Assembly (NCBI GenBank): GCA_012515235.1
Contig: JAAYYU010000099.1
Location: 18,820 to 82,819, forward strand
Length of the DNA: 64,000 nucleotides
DNA from: Candidatus Anammoximicrobium sp.
GTDB lineage: Bacteria > Planctomycetota > Planctomycetia > Pirellulales > Pirellulaceae
Direction of reading: 5' to 3'
The position numbers and the translations under genes are program-made. The notes beneath the pieces were generated by a model, which saw only the letters and a program-made list of their open reading frames with translations, was not told the DNA's origin and made no database searches. Shown piece after piece: positions 33,990-46,392 of this stretch; within the stretch, counting starts at the first letter, position 1; the number at the start of each line of letters is the position of its first letter.

Positions 33990-35231
33990 CTACGGGGTGT
34001 TGCCAATTGTCACAGCCAGGCCAATATGACGGCTCGGGCCTGCACAAGGACCAGCGTGTTGAATACTCAGACCGTCAAGTGGCTTCCAGGGCGTGCCGCT
34101 CAGAAGGTTGTTGGCTATGTTAACCGCATCGCAGTTCTGCAAGTTATCGCGCCATCCCTGCGACTCCAGTTGCGTCCTCAGGGTAAGGGCTGCGTCCTCA
34201 TCCGGTTTCGGCAGGAAGTTGATTTCAAAGACCTCGTCTGGCTTCCCGCGAACAGGAATGGCGAGAATCCAGAGCAGCCGAATCAGTGCTTTCAGCGATC
34301 CACCTTCTTGGGGAGGCCAGATTGGCGGATTGGCCTGGGGCACGCCCGTGATGATCCCGAAATGCCTCAGCGCATACGCCATTTTTCGGATCCGTGACAG
34401 CGCGTCGAAAAACGACTCCTTCTCGGTTTTTGGAGGGCAGAGACTTCCAACCTCTGTCAAGAATTCGTTCTTTACGCTCATCGCCACCTCTTCGTAGTTG
34501 TCGTAGAAAGTTTTCGATCCGTAGCTGTAGGCCAATGCCATCACTCTCGGGACGAGTTCCGCTTCTTTCGACCCCAGAGCTATCAGTTGCTCTCGTCGCC
34601 CTTGTAAGTCTTTGCCAGCCTTCGACGCCTTCTTCCGAGCCCGCATGTACTGCTGGATCTTGACGTTGTACAGGTATCCCTTTTTCCCTGTGCCAGCCAC
34701 GTCAAGGGCGCCCAAGATGAGCAGCGCGTCGAGAAAATGGTTCAGGTCCAGTTTCGCTTTATAAATCGACGCTAGGATCGGCTCGAATCCAAGCAGGGAT
34801 TGTTCGCCGGTCGCATAGTTTCCGTACACCTCGTGGAATTCGACCAAGTGCGTCAAGAACGTGAATGCCTTGCCGGGTTCAAAAACATTACCGTCCCATC
34901 CCCCTTCCCTTACAACCGCGCTTTGTAGGATGGCTTCGTCTTCGTTCAACGCTACAAGCATTCGCGTGCCCCGCGCCGCATGGCCGCTTCCATGTATGGG
35001 TTTCCCAATGTCATGGTAGATGACGGCGAGCAACAGAAGTGTCTTCACGTCTTTGGGCAGCCCATCGTAAAGCCTTCTCAGGATGCCCCAATTTTCGTCG
35101 TCCAGATGTGCCGTACCACCACCACTCTTCGCCTGCTGTGTGTTATTCTCGACGCTCTCCCATGCCTCGAACATTGCGTTCTGGTGGACCAGGAAGTACT
35201 CCCGTATTTGTTCTGGTAACTTCAGGGGCAT
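33990..35231 (-). CDS. HD-domain protein, base composition unlike neighbours
   Basis: A 413-residue protein. The ATG at 35231 is chosen because AGGAGG lies ten bases upstream; a further 15 residues from 35276 lack such a site. An HD motif is visible in LAVIYHDIGKPIH (H73-D74), followed by GHAARGTRM, where H84 may complete the metal site. HD proteins are metal-dependent phosphohydrolases, often on nucleotides. The rest is largely helical. The DNA is clearly AT-richer (about half G+C by eye) than the surrounding genes, which suggests recent acquisition. The flanking genes are unrelated catabolic ones, so no partner is visible. A stand-alone dNTPase or defence role is a guess. Confidence 0.7.
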   Translation of the reverse strand: MPLKLPEQIREYFLVHQNAMFEAWESVENNTQQAKSGGGTAHLDDENWGILRRLYDGLPKDVKTLLLLAVIYHDIGKPIHGSGHAARGTRMLVALNEDEAILQSAVVREGGWDGNVFEPGKAFTFLTHLVEFHEVYGNYATGEQSLLGFEPILASIYKAKLDLNHFLDALLILGALDVAGTGKKGYLYNVKIQQYMRARKKASKAGKDLQGRREQLIALGSKEAELVPRVMALAYSYGSKTFYDNYEEVAMSVKNEFLTEVGSLCPPKTEKESFFDALSRIRKMAYALRHFGIITGVPQANPPIWPPQEGGSLKALIRLLWILAIPVRGKPDEVFEINFLPKPDEDAALTLRTQLESQGWRDNLQNCDAVNIANNLLSGTPWKPLDGLSIQHAGPCAGPSRHIGLAVTIGNTP

Positions 35232-35302
35232 CGCGTTGTCCTCCTTGAGTCTCGTGGAAGGGGATGTGTCGAGCAACGGCCCTTTTTCAGAATCTCATGA
35301 GA

Positions 35303-35339
35303 AACCGGCAGGTCTCCAGAATTCGGGAGACCTGCGGTT
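35303..35339 (-). terminator. Hairpin after the Gfo/Idh/MocA gene
   Basis: AACCG-GCAGGTCTCC (35303-35317), loop AGAATTCG, GGAGACCTGC-GGTT (35326-35339): about 14 pairs with one bulged G. On the minus strand it follows the oxidoreductase stop (35391) and is followed by a short T-rich run. It is likely the terminator of that gene. Confidence 0.6.
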
Positions 35340-35390
35340 GGCGGTTTCGGCGAAGTGGTTCGACGAGCGCCGAACACACGCCGGCCAGGT

Positions 35391-36644
35391 CTAGCCTTCC
35401 CGAATCTCTCGTTTTTCCGGATCGAAGATTTGCCGCTTGCCGGTGTCCATGGCGCGGGTGCCCATCAGGACGGGGACGCAATGGTAGTAGCCGGCCTCGA
35501 TCGGCGCGTTGGTGGTCTTCCGCGTGCGCAGGCACTGCAGCCAGTCCAGGAAGTGGTCCGGGCATTCAATCGGCTCGATGGGCGTGTCCACCTTGGGCAG
35601 TTTGCTCGGCTTGATGGCTCCGGCCGCGGAGTAGGTGGGGGCCGTCGTCTTGCTCAGGTCGAGCGTCCCTTCGTCGCCGTAGATCTTCGTCACACTGCCG
35701 CTGGAGTTGCCGAAGTTGGTGGAGTAGTGGACCAGGAAGCCCTCGGGGTAGATCCAGGTGGCTTCGCAGTGGTCGGGACAGGTAAAACCTTCGTCCTTCC
35801 ACGTGAAAGTGCCGCCCTGGGCCACGCAACTCAAGGGCAGCTTCGAGCCGACGATGAAGTTGTTCAGATCGATGAAATGGCAGCCCAGGTTGGCGATCGG
35901 GCCATCGGTGAATTCGCGGAAACCGTACCAGCCCGTCAGCAGTTTGCCGTCGAACGGCCGCATGGGCCGGTCCATGAGGAATTCCTTCCAGTGGACGTCC
36001 TCGCTCTGGATCGGTTCGGCCCGCTGCATCCACGAGTACCAATACGGCTTGCTGCCATTGCGGCACTGCTCGATGCGTGAGACCTTGCCGATGGCCCCGG
36101 ACTGAAAGAACTTTTTGCAGCCGGCACTGGTCGCGTAGCTGCGGCCCTGGGTGCCCATCTGCACGACCTGCGAACTGGCCTTGACCAGGTCGAAGACCCG
36201 ATTGAGCGTGTCCATGTTCATGGCCAGCGGCTTTTCCACGTAGGCGTCCATCCCGGCCTTGATCGCGGCCTCCAGGTGCAGGCAATGCTGGTGGTCGCAC
36301 GAGGCGATCATCACCGCGTCGATGTCCTTCAGCGACACGATGTCCTGATAGGACACGAACTGCCGGGCCGGCCGGCCGTACCACTCCTGAGCCCGCGCAG
36401 CGGCCCGCTCGCGGCGCTGCTTCCAGGGATCGCTGACCGCGGTGAATTCGACGTTCTGCTCCTTGTCGTAAGGATGAACGCCTTTCATGTGGGCCTGGTA
36501 GCCGCGGCCGCCGCAGCCGATCAGGCCCAACGCGATACGCTCGTTGGAACCTACGATCTTGGCATAGCTGGTGGCGGTAAAGGCCATCGCGGCCCCGGCC
36601 GAAGCCGTCTTCAGGAACTGCCGACGAGAAGCGGGTGACGTCAT
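35391..36644 (-). CDS. Gfo/Idh/MocA family oxidoreductase with Tat signal
   Basis: A 417-residue protein. The ATG at 36644 follows GGAGAGAG. A twin-arginine signal (ASRRQFLKTASAGAAMA) precedes a Rossmann fold with GLIGCGGRGYQAHM at about residues 40-53. The family EKP motif is in MDAYVEKPLAMNM (about 137). Family knowledge: NAD(P)-dependent oxidation or reduction of sugars or cyclitols; Tat-exported members with folded cofactor are typical of planctomycetes. Substrate unknown. It stands alone, with a hairpin after its stop. Confidence 0.85.
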   Translation of the reverse strand: MTSPASRRQFLKTASAGAAMAFTATSYAKIVGSNERIALGLIGCGGRGYQAHMKGVHPYDKEQNVEFTAVSDPWKQRRERAAARAQEWYGRPARQFVSYQDIVSLKDIDAVMIASCDHQHCLHLEAAIKAGMDAYVEKPLAMNMDTLNRVFDLVKASSQVVQMGTQGRSYATSAGCKKFFQSGAIGKVSRIEQCRNGSKPYWYSWMQRAEPIQSEDVHWKEFLMDRPMRPFDGKLLTGWYGFREFTDGPIANLGCHFIDLNNFIVGSKLPLSCVAQGGTFTWKDEGFTCPDHCEATWIYPEGFLVHYSTNFGNSSGSVTKIYGDEGTLDLSKTTAPTYSAAGAIKPSKLPKVDTPIEPIECPDHFLDWLQCLRTRKTTNAPIEAGYYHCVPVLMGTRAMDTGKRQIFDPEKREIREG

Positions 36645-36795
36645 GGTTCTCTCTCCGGTAGGTGGTGCGAGCGGACCTCACAGGCAACGGCAAAAACGTC
36701 GCGCCGATGATCACGATTGTAGGCCACACCGGAAGCAGAAAGCAACTACCGCACGTCGGCCATCGGCGAACGAACGGACTTGGACGCCGTGGCCC

Positions 36796-38373
36796 TTATT
36801 CGCCAGCCAGGAATTCGAGAATCCGCAGCGCGATCAAGCGATGGCCCGCGTTGGTCAGATGCACGCCGTCGTTGGGATCGAACAGGCTGCGTTTGTCCGG
36901 GTGCGTACGAGTCGGCTCGTACACGTCCAGATATGCGACGCCGGCTTCGGCGGCCATCCTCTGGGTGATCGCGTTGTAGCGTTCCAGTTCCTCCGGTTTG
37001 CCAAACAGCGAATGCGGCCGGTTGGCGGCGGTCGCCTTGTCGGCGTTGGCCCGGCAGATCTCGAACACCGAGGAACTGGCGGACAGCAGGACGATCCGGG
37101 CGTTGGTCGCGGCGCGGAGCTTGCCGAGCACCGTGCGGTAGTCCGCTTCATACTTGTCCGGCGGCACGGCCTGCGCGGTGTAGTCCGAGGTGCTGCTGAC
37201 CTTGCTGTCGTTGTGGCCCAGAAAGATGAACACGTGCGTGGGCGACGGCTCGAACAGGCCCTCGTACATGGCCGGGCGGTACGCGGAGGACTCGTGGTTC
37301 AAACGGTCCAGCACGCGCGTGATGAAGTCGCCGCCTACGCCGGCATTGCGGACCGTGACCTTGCCGCCGCCGCGTTGCAGCCAGAAGGCCAGCTTGTCCA
37401 CGTAGTTGTAACCCCGTTGAAAGTCGGTCAGGCTGTCGCCCAGGAACAGCAGGCGCGCCGGGAGCGGGCCGATCTTGACCTTGGCCGCAGCCCGCTCAAA
37501 GGCGTCGATAACCTCTTGCTCGGCAACGTCCACATACGCCTCGGCCACCGCGCCGGATTCGACGTGCAGGGCGATCAGGCGATGCACGCCCGTCGATGCC
37601 TCGACGGGCACAGGCCACGGGTAGCGTGTGGTTCCCTCGGCGGCAAGCGGCACGTCCTGGCACGTGACGGCGTCCTCGGGGCCGCGGAGGAACAATCGCA
37701 GTTGTCCCCGGCTCAGCGGCCGGCCCTGATCCTCGGCGGAGATTTCCAGGCATGTCTCGGCGCCCGGTGCGACCATCGCCAGCGGCGGCGTGATCCGTAA
37801 CGCGACGCCGCTGGGTTCGAGCCGCACCAGGGCCGCGTCGTCCAGCAGCACTCTGCCGCCTTCGCCGCGGACTTCGATCGCGGTGCCAAAACTATGCACG
37901 CGCGGATCGAGCACTTGCAGTTCGAAACTCAGCTCCTGCCAGGCATCGGTGAGCGGCGTGGGGCTTTCCTGCCAGGCGTAGGCGTAGTGCAACTGTCCCG
38001 GCTGGGGCGGCCGATATTGAATCAGGCCCAGCAGGCATTCGCCCTGGCCCTTGGCCCAGACCGAGAACCGGAAACGCCTCGCCGTGACCTCAGAAGGGTG
38101 CACGAGCTGAAACATGCGGCCCCAGGCCTTGCCGCGGTCCGTCACAGCGGACAATTCGGCGCAACGCCTGCCGCCGCGGGCGGCGCCCTCGCTCGCCGCG
38201 GCCTGGAGCGAGCCCTGCCAGGAACCGGCCACCTGCCAGGCGGCTACCTGGCCGGCCTCGGTTTGCTCGAACCCCGGGTTCCGCAGAAAGTTGTGGGCCT
38301 CGTCGCCCAGCGCCCACGACGACGCCAGCGGCAACCAAACAAGAATCAGGCTGTGACACAGTTCCCGTTTCAT
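36796..38373 (-). CDS. Exported SGNH/GDSL hydrolase with carbohydrate-binding-like N-domain
   Basis: A 525-residue protein. The ATG at 38373 begins a signal peptide ending near WALGDEA. Residues about 25-190 form a beta-sandwich resembling a carbohydrate-binding module (NFLRNPGFEQTEAGQVAAWQ, LLDDAALVRLE), a second beta domain reaches about 290, and the SGNH domain follows: Ser314 in LLFLGDSLTD, a Gly in NAGVGGDF, Asn in FLGHNDSKV, and the closing DGVHLTNAGH with catalytic Asp and His. Likely an esterase on carbohydrate acyl groups outside the cell. It fits the glycan theme of this part of the window. Confidence 0.83.
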   Translation of the reverse strand: MKRELCHSLILVWLPLASSWALGDEAHNFLRNPGFEQTEAGQVAAWQVAGSWQGSLQAAASEGAARGGRRCAELSAVTDRGKAWGRMFQLVHPSEVTARRFRFSVWAKGQGECLLGLIQYRPPQPGQLHYAYAWQESPTPLTDAWQELSFELQVLDPRVHSFGTAIEVRGEGGRVLLDDAALVRLEPSGVALRITPPLAMVAPGAETCLEISAEDQGRPLSRGQLRLFLRGPEDAVTCQDVPLAAEGTTRYPWPVPVEASTGVHRLIALHVESGAVAEAYVDVAEQEVIDAFERAAAKVKIGPLPARLLFLGDSLTDFQRGYNYVDKLAFWLQRGGGKVTVRNAGVGGDFITRVLDRLNHESSAYRPAMYEGLFEPSPTHVFIFLGHNDSKVSSTSDYTAQAVPPDKYEADYRTVLGKLRAATNARIVLLSASSSVFEICRANADKATAANRPHSLFGKPEELERYNAITQRMAAEAGVAYLDVYEPTRTHPDKRSLFDPNDGVHLTNAGHRLIALRILEFLAGE

Positions 38374-38514
38374 CCGATGGCCCTTTGCAGCATTGATTTT
38401 GAAACCGGTTTGTGAGCCGCGCGAAGGTCCGCCGACCCCCGGCGCGTTACGGCCGGAAGACAACCAGCCAGCGGCCGGACGCCGCTCCGGTTCGGGACGG
38501 TGCCGCCCTGGCCG

Positions 38515-39393
38515 TCAGTCAATGATCTTGTTAATCGGATACTCGACGATGCCCCTGGCTCCGGCTGATTTCAGTTGCGGGATCAGGCCGCGGACAAGGG
38601 ACTCGTCCAGAATAGTCGTCACGTCGACCCAGTCGGGATCGGACAGCGCGGCGATCGTGGGTTTTTGCAGGGCGGGGAGCAGGGCGAGGATCTTGTCCAG
38701 GTCTGCCCGCGGCACGTTCATCATCAAGGCGACTTTTCCCTCCGCGTTCAGGCAGGCCTGCAGCATCAGGGCGATGTTGTCCAGTTTCTGCCGCACCCAG
38801 GGATCTGCGTACGATTTCCGGTTCGCGATCAGCCGCGTCGTGCTCTGCAGCACCTCGGCGACGATCCGCAGGTTGTTGGCCCGGATCGAGCTGCCGGTCT
38901 CGGTCACCTCCACGATGGCGTCGGCCAGGCGCGGCGGCTTGACCTCCGTCGCGCCCCAGGAGAACTCGACGGTCGCGTTCACCCCGTGCCGGGCCAGGAA
39001 CGCCTTGGTCAAGCCGACGGCTTCGGTGGCGATCCGTTTGCCCTCCAAATCCTTGACCGACTGCACCGGCGAATCGCTGGGGACGCACAACACCCAACGC
39101 ACCGGCCGGCGGCTGACTTTGGAGAACACGAGTTCGCAGACTTCGATCACATCGGCGTTGGTTTCCAGCACCCAATCGTAACCGGTGATGCCGGCGTCCA
39201 GGATTCCCTGCTCGACGTACCGCGCCATCTCTTGCGCGCGAATCAGCAGGCATTCGATTTCCTGATCGTCGATCGACGGGTAGTAGGACCGCGACGAGAA
39301 CGTGATTTTGTAGCCGGCCCGCTGGAACAATTGGGCGGTGGCTTCCTGCAGACTGCCGGCGGGAATGCCGAGTTTCAAAATTCGTTCGGACAT
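38515..39393 (-). CDS. hisG: ATP phosphoribosyltransferase, long form
   Basis: A 292-residue HisG, first enzyme of histidine biosynthesis (PRPP plus ATP to phosphoribosyl-ATP). The periplasmic-binding-like catalytic lobes are clear ([57 protein letters not shown]), and the length with a C-terminal domain (about 220-292) marks the long, hexameric, histidine-regulated form. The ATG at 39393 is preferred because GAGAG lies eight bases upstream; a GTG nine bases earlier is possible. It lies 144 bases downstream of hisI on the same strand, behind the ATP synthase operon. Confidence 0.92.
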   Translation of the reverse strand: MSERILKLGIPAGSLQEATAQLFQRAGYKITFSSRSYYPSIDDQEIECLLIRAQEMARYVEQGILDAGITGYDWVLETNADVIEVCELVFSKVSRRPVRWVLCVPSDSPVQSVKDLEGKRIATEAVGLTKAFLARHGVNATVEFSWGATEVKPPRLADAIVEVTETGSSIRANNLRIVAEVLQSTTRLIANRKSYADPWVRQKLDNIALMLQACLNAEGKVALMMNVPRADLDKILALLPALQKPTIAALSDPDWVDVTTILDESLVRGLIPQLKSAGARGIVEYPINKIID

Positions 39394-39537
39394 GGGGAGC
39401 ACTCTCTTTCGCGGGCCGGCCTTTCCCGGCGTTCGTTTGGGGGTGTCTTGCTTGCAAGGACGCCAGTTGGCTGGGCGAGGTTCGAGCCATCCTCCTACCG
39501 GGCGAGAGGGCTGCTCGGCTGGAGGCCTCGGCCGGCG

Positions 39538-39921
39538 TCAGCTCTTCTTGTACACGGTGGCCGGATCGAAGACGCGTTCGCCGATTACTTCGACTTGCCG
39601 CGTGTGCGGGTCGAGTTTGCGGAAGAAACAGCTGCGATAGCCTTCGTGACAGGCGGCACCGCCGATCTGATGCACCTTGACCAGCAACGTGTCCGCATCG
39701 CAATCGAAATAGATGCTCCGCAACTCCTGGACGTTGCCGCTTTCTTCGCCCTTGCGCCACAGCTTGCAGCGACTGCGGCTCCAGTAGCACACGCGGCCCG
39801 TCTGCAGCGTCTCCTCGTAGGCCGCCTGGTTCATGTAGGCCAGCATCAGCACGTCGCCGGTCGCCTCGTCCTGGGCGATGACGGGGATCAATTCGTGCTT
39901 CTCAAAATCAGGTCCGTTCAT
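39538..39921 (-). CDS. hisI: Phosphoribosyl-AMP cyclohydrolase
   Basis: A 127-residue HisI without a fused HisE domain. Markers: [44 protein letters not shown] (metal Asp/Cys) and [12 protein letters not shown] (metal Cys residues). It opens the purine ring of phosphoribosyl-AMP in step 3 of histidine synthesis. Of two adjacent ATGs, the second (39921) is better spaced from AAGGAG and is used here. It starts 86 bases after atpC. Confidence 0.93.
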   Translation of the reverse strand: MNGPDFEKHELIPVIAQDEATGDVLMLAYMNQAAYEETLQTGRVCYWSRSRCKLWRKGEESGNVQELRSIYFDCDADTLLVKVHQIGGAACHEGYRSCFFRKLDPHTRQVEVIGERVFDPATVYKKS

Positions 39922-40007
39922 CATCTCTCTCCTTGAAGTGCCACCCCCTTGCCGAGGGCATGCCAGAAAGCCGGAAGTTCCGAGGCCGCCGGATCGCGGG
40001 GTCCGCG

Positions 40008-40412
40008 TCAGGGATGCGCCTGCCGGGCGACTCGCAACCGGCCGCGGGCCTGGGCAACCGTCCGGTCGCGGATCTGCCGTTGTTCGTCGGTCGAAGCGGG
40101 CTGGCCCCGCGCTGCGTCCAGTTGTTGCTGGGCGGCCTCGCGGTCGATGTCATCCGCGGGGACCGCCTGCGCCGTCAGCACCGTGATGTGATTTCCCACC
40201 ACCTGGACGAAGCCGCCATCGACGTAAAAGCGACTCACCTCGGCGCCCCGCCGCAACCGCATTTCACCGTATCCCAGGCGGCCGATCAGCGGAGCATGAT
40301 CCGGAGCAATGCCGATCTCGCCGTCGTACAGCGGCAGGACGACAAAGTCGACGGTCTGATCCAGCGCCTTCCGCTCCGGCGTTACGACGGTGCATTGAAT
40401 GGTTTTTGCCAT
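40008..40412 (-). CDS. atpC: F1 ATP synthase epsilon subunit
   Basis: A 134-residue epsilon subunit. The N-terminal beta-sandwich is typical ([59 protein letters not shown]); the C-terminal helical part (about 88-134) can inhibit ATPase activity in this family. The ATG at 40412 lies 20 bases after the atpD stop. Last gene of the operon core. Confidence 0.95.
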   Translation of the reverse strand: MAKTIQCTVVTPERKALDQTVDFVVLPLYDGEIGIAPDHAPLIGRLGYGEMRLRRGAEVSRFYVDGGFVQVVGNHITVLTAQAVPADDIDREAAQQQLDAARGQPASTDEQRQIRDRTVAQARGRLRVARQAHP

Positions 40413-40432
40413 GTTCACGTGAACCTGCTGCC

Positions 40433-42992
<2,560 letters not shown>

Positions 42993-43047
42993 GCGTCTTG
43001 CTCGGACAAAAACAGGAAAGGGTTGGTTGCACTCCCCGCGGCGCGTG

Positions 43048-44571
43048 TCAGGCCGAAGGTTTCGCAGCAGTGTATTGACTCTTGAATTCTCCGATCGCCG
43101 TCTTGACCTCCGCCTCCACCTCGGCGTTCATGTCCTTGCGTTCGTCCAGCGTCTTCCAGAGGCCCGGTTTGTGCTGGCGCACGAAACTCAGAAACGCCTC
43201 CTCCCAAGCCGGCACGGCGGTGACCGGCACGTCGTCCAGGTATCCTTGCGTGCCGGCATAGATGCTGAGCACCTGATCCACGACGTGCATCGGCTTGTAC
43301 TGCGGCTGCTTGAGCAACTCGACCATCCGGTAGCCGCGGTCCAGCCGTGCCTGCGTCGCGGCGTCCAGCTCGGTGCCCAACTGGGCGAAGGCTTCCAGTT
43401 CACGGAACGAGGCCAAGTCCAACCGCAAGCCGCCGGCCACCTTCTTCATCACCTTGACCTGCGCCTTGCCGCCCACGCGGGACACCGAGATGCCGGCGTT
43501 CATGGCGGGCCGCTGGCCGGCGAAGAACAAATCCGGCTGGAGGTAGATCTGGCCGTCGGTAATCGAAATCACGTTGGTCGGAATATACGCGGAGACTTCG
43601 CCCTCCAGGGTCTCGATGATCGGCAAGGAGGTGAGCGAACCGCCGCCCAGGGCGTCGGACAACTTGGCCGAACGTTCCAACAGGCGGCTGTGGCAGTAGA
43701 ACACGTCGCCGGGATAGGCTTCGCGTCCGGGCGGCCGACGCATCAACAACGACAGTTGGCGGTAGGCGACGGCCTGCTTGGACAAGTCGTCGTAGATAAT
43801 CAAGGCGTGCTGGCCGTTGAACATGAAGTGCTCGGCCATCGCGGTGCCCGCATAGGGAGCCACGTACTGGAGCGGCGCGGGCGAACTGGCGCCGGCCACG
43901 ACGACCGTCGTGTAGGCCATCGCCCCGTGCTTCTCCAACTCCGCAATCACGCCGGCCACGGACGAGTCCTTCTGGCCGATCGCCACGTAGAAGCACTTGA
44001 CGCCCGATTCCCGCTGGTTGATGATCGTGTCCAGGGCGATGGCGGTCTTGCCGGTGCGGCGGTCGCCGATGATCAATTCACGCTGCCCGCGCCCGATGGG
44101 GGTCATGGAATCGATGGCTTTGATCCCCGTCTGCAGCGGCTCCGCGACCGGTTGCCGCTGGGACACGCCGGTGGCGATCACTTCGACGGGCCGGTACTCG
44201 CGGGCATCGACGGGCCCTTTGCCGTCCAACGGATTCCCCAACGGATCCAGCACCCGGCCGATCACCGCCTCGCCTACCGGGACGGACAGCAGCCGGCCCA
44301 AGGAACGCACCTCGTCGCCCGCCGCGATGCCCAGATAATCGCCCAGAATGATCACGCCGACGCTGTTTTCTTCCAGGTTGAAGGCCTGACCCTGGACGCC
44401 GTTGGGAAACTCGACCATTTCGCCGGACATCACGCCCGACAAGCCGTACACGCGGGCGATCCCGTCACCGGCTTCGAGCACCGTGCCTACTTCGCGAACG
44501 TCGATCTGGCTCTCGAACTGCTCAATTTCCTGCTGCAAGACCGACGCGATTTCGTCTGCATTGAATCTCAT
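43048..44571 (-). CDS. atpA: F1 ATP synthase alpha subunit
   Basis: A 507-residue alpha subunit. P-loop [33 protein letters not shown], the conserved [20 protein letters not shown] and the [19 protein letters not shown] segment are intact. The ATG at 44571 is used because GAGG lies seven bases upstream; a GTG twelve bases earlier is also open. Confidence 0.95.
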   Translation of the reverse strand: MRFNADEIASVLQQEIEQFESQIDVREVGTVLEAGDGIARVYGLSGVMSGEMVEFPNGVQGQAFNLEENSVGVIILGDYLGIAAGDEVRSLGRLLSVPVGEAVIGRVLDPLGNPLDGKGPVDAREYRPVEVIATGVSQRQPVAEPLQTGIKAIDSMTPIGRGQRELIIGDRRTGKTAIALDTIINQRESGVKCFYVAIGQKDSSVAGVIAELEKHGAMAYTTVVVAGASSPAPLQYVAPYAGTAMAEHFMFNGQHALIIYDDLSKQAVAYRQLSLLMRRPPGREAYPGDVFYCHSRLLERSAKLSDALGGGSLTSLPIIETLEGEVSAYIPTNVISITDGQIYLQPDLFFAGQRPAMNAGISVSRVGGKAQVKVMKKVAGGLRLDLASFRELEAFAQLGTELDAATQARLDRGYRMVELLKQPQYKPMHVVDQVLSIYAGTQGYLDDVPVTAVPAWEEAFLSFVRQHKPGLWKTLDERKDMNAEVEAEVKTAIGEFKSQYTAAKPSA

Positions 44572-44630
44572 CTGTATCCTCACAACCCGCGGCCCGGAAC
44601 ACGTGTTCGCGGACTCACAGACTCACTCCC

Positions 44631-45263
44631 TCACGCGTTTGACTCCGGCGGCGCGAAGCGTTCCAGCGACTCGCGCGCCGCGTGGATCACCAGATCCACC
44701 GCCGACTCCCGCACGCGTCTCAACTCGTTGGCCACACTGGCGTCGTAGACCATATCCCCCACGCGCACCACCATCCCGCCGATCAAGCTCTCGTCTTCCC
44801 GCACCGAAAGATTCACCCGCTTGCCGAGCAACGCCTCCAAACGCCGCGTCACCAACTGGCACGTGTCGGCGTTCAGCGGCTGCGGCGTCCGCACCTGCAC
44901 GTCCACGCGGCCTTCCAACTCGTTCCACTGCTGCCGGGCAGCCTGGCGGACAGCCCGCAGGCAATTAAACCGGCCGTGACGGCAGACGACCTTGAGAAAC
45001 GTCAGCAGGGTCCCGGACATCCGCCCCGACAGCCCCTTGTCCAGCAACGTCAACTTGGCGTCGGCGGGCACGCGAGGCGAACCCAGCGTGGCCTCCAGAC
45101 TCGGCAAGCGGTCCAGCACGTCATCGACAAACGAATCCAACTCGTCCACCACCGCCGCCCGGCCGGCCAAGGCGGCTGCGCCCAGCAACGCCTTGGCGTA
45201 CACGGCCCCGAGATGCTCTTGGCCGGATTCAAAAACGGTCGGTTGCCGGACGGCTTTACTCAT
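44631..45263 (-). CDS. atpH: F1 ATP synthase delta subunit
   Basis: A 210-residue delta (OSCP) subunit, linking F1 to the b stalk. The N-terminal helical domain (GAVYAKALLGAAALAGRAAV) and the C-terminal signature (REDESLIGGMVVRVGDMVYDA) are clear. It is about 30 residues longer than common bacterial forms. Only 20 bases separate it from atpF. Confidence 0.92.
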   Translation of the reverse strand: MSKAVRQPTVFESGQEHLGAVYAKALLGAAALAGRAAVVDELDSFVDDVLDRLPSLEATLGSPRVPADAKLTLLDKGLSGRMSGTLLTFLKVVCRHGRFNCLRAVRQAARQQWNELEGRVDVQVRTPQPLNADTCQLVTRRLEALLGKRVNLSVREDESLIGGMVVRVGDMVYDASVANELRRVRESAVDLVIHAARESLERFAPPESNA

Positions 45264-45283
45264 CACTGCTGATCCGCTGCAGA

Positions 45284-45997
45284 CTAATTCTGGCTGGGAA
45301 ATTTCTCCAAGGCCTCGGCGATCATCGCCGTGTGGTCCTGCTCGCTCAATTCACGTCGCACGATCCGGCCTGCCAACAACACGGCCATGTCCGCCGAATG
45401 CCGGGCGATCTCCGTCACCGCCGCGTTCTTGGCGGCCCGGATTTCCTCAATCGCCCGATCGCGTTCGCGGGCAGCGCTCTCCTGGGCTTCGCGGCGGATT
45501 GCATCGGCGGCGGCCTCGCCCTCGCGACGGCCCCGGGTCAACAGTTCCTGGGCTTCCTGGCCGGCCGCAGTCAGCTTCGCCTGATACAGCCGCAACTGCT
45601 CCGCCGCCTCCTCGGCACTCCGCTTGGCGTCCTCGATCCGACCGAGGATCGCCTGTTCCCGACGTTCCAACCCGGTCTGGATGGGCTTCCAGGCAACCTT
45701 GGCCAGCAGTCCCAGCAACAGCAGGAACACGGCTAACGTACACAACGCCATGTCAAAACGCCATTCCGTGGGATCCTCCAGCCGAGGCCCGGCGTTGGCA
45801 TGGCTCAGATCGTAAGGATCGTGGTGCCCGTGGCCTGCTCCATGCGCGTCCGCCTCGGCCTGGACGGCCGTCCCCGGCGCATCCTCCGCGCTGTGCCCGT
45901 CGCCGGCCCACGCAGGTCCGCTCAGAAGCAACCCGACCGCCAGCCACGCGCCAGTGACCGCCGACCTCAGTCCCCAGACGGTTCGTCGCAACACCAC
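45284..45997 (-). CDS. atpF: Fo ATP synthase b subunit with signal peptide and His-rich N-terminus
   Basis: A 237-residue b subunit. A GTG start at 45997 is supported by GGGGAGG five bases upstream. Unusually, a cleavable-looking signal peptide (about 1-31, ending SGPAWA) and a 50-residue His/Asp-rich segment (GAGHGHHDPYDLSHANAG) come before the usual single membrane helix (about 83-99) and the long charged helix that forms the peripheral stalk. The His-rich part would face the periplasm. The rest is normal for the family. Confidence 0.92.
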   Translation of the reverse strand: MVLRRTVWGLRSAVTGAWLAVGLLLSGPAWAGDGHSAEDAPGTAVQAEADAHGAGHGHHDPYDLSHANAGPRLEDPTEWRFDMALCTLAVFLLLLGLLAKVAWKPIQTGLERREQAILGRIEDAKRSAEEAAEQLRLYQAKLTAAGQEAQELLTRGRREGEAAADAIRREAQESAARERDRAIEEIRAAKNAAVTEIARHSADMAVLLAGRIVRRELSEQDHTAMIAEALEKFPSQN

Positions 45998-46030
45998 GCT
46001 CGCCTCCCCTTCGCAGATGTGCCCGCAACC

Positions 46031-46330
46031 TCAGCTCATGCAAATGTACAGCGCAAAGAAGGTGAACCCTTCGATCAGCGCGGCGGCAATGATCATCGCC
46101 GTCTGAATGTTGCCGGCCACCTCCGGCTGACGCGACATGCCTTCGTAGGCGCTGGCCGCCAGCTTGGAAATGCCGTAAGCGGCTCCGACCACGGTCAACC
46201 CGACGCCGAAGTACTTCGAGAAGTCTACGGCACTGCCGACCGGATCGCCGCCTTCCGCCGCCATCACGGGCGTCGCCGCCACCAACATCACCGCACAAGC
46301 GACCCACAACAACTGAGCAATCTTGTTCAC
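46031..46330 (-). CDS. atpE: Fo ATP synthase c subunit with N-terminal signal peptide
   Basis: A 99-residue c subunit. The GTG at 46330 is chosen: AAGGAG lies nine bases upstream, whereas the in-frame ATG at 46339 directly abuts it. Residues 1-24 form a signal peptide (LLWVACAVMLVAATPVMA). The mature hairpin has helix 1 (YFGVGLTVVGAAYGISKLAA), the polar loop R67-Q68-P69 and helix 2 with the ion-binding Glu87 in AALIEGFTFF. The residues around Glu87 and the lack of a Gln in helix 1 fit proton rather than sodium coupling. Confidence 0.93.
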   Translation of the reverse strand: MNKIAQLLWVACAVMLVAATPVMAAEGGDPVGSAVDFSKYFGVGLTVVGAAYGISKLAASAYEGMSRQPEVAGNIQTAMIIAAALIEGFTFFALYICMS

Positions 46331-46392
46331 AGGAACCATCTCCTTTAGGTAAGAACCAACGTTGTATTTCACCTCAGCGGATGCAGCCGCCA

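Noticed and set aside
46031..46330. Sodium-driven c ring
   Set aside because: The Gln and the E-S/T pattern of sodium-binding c subunits are missing around Glu87; proton coupling fits better.
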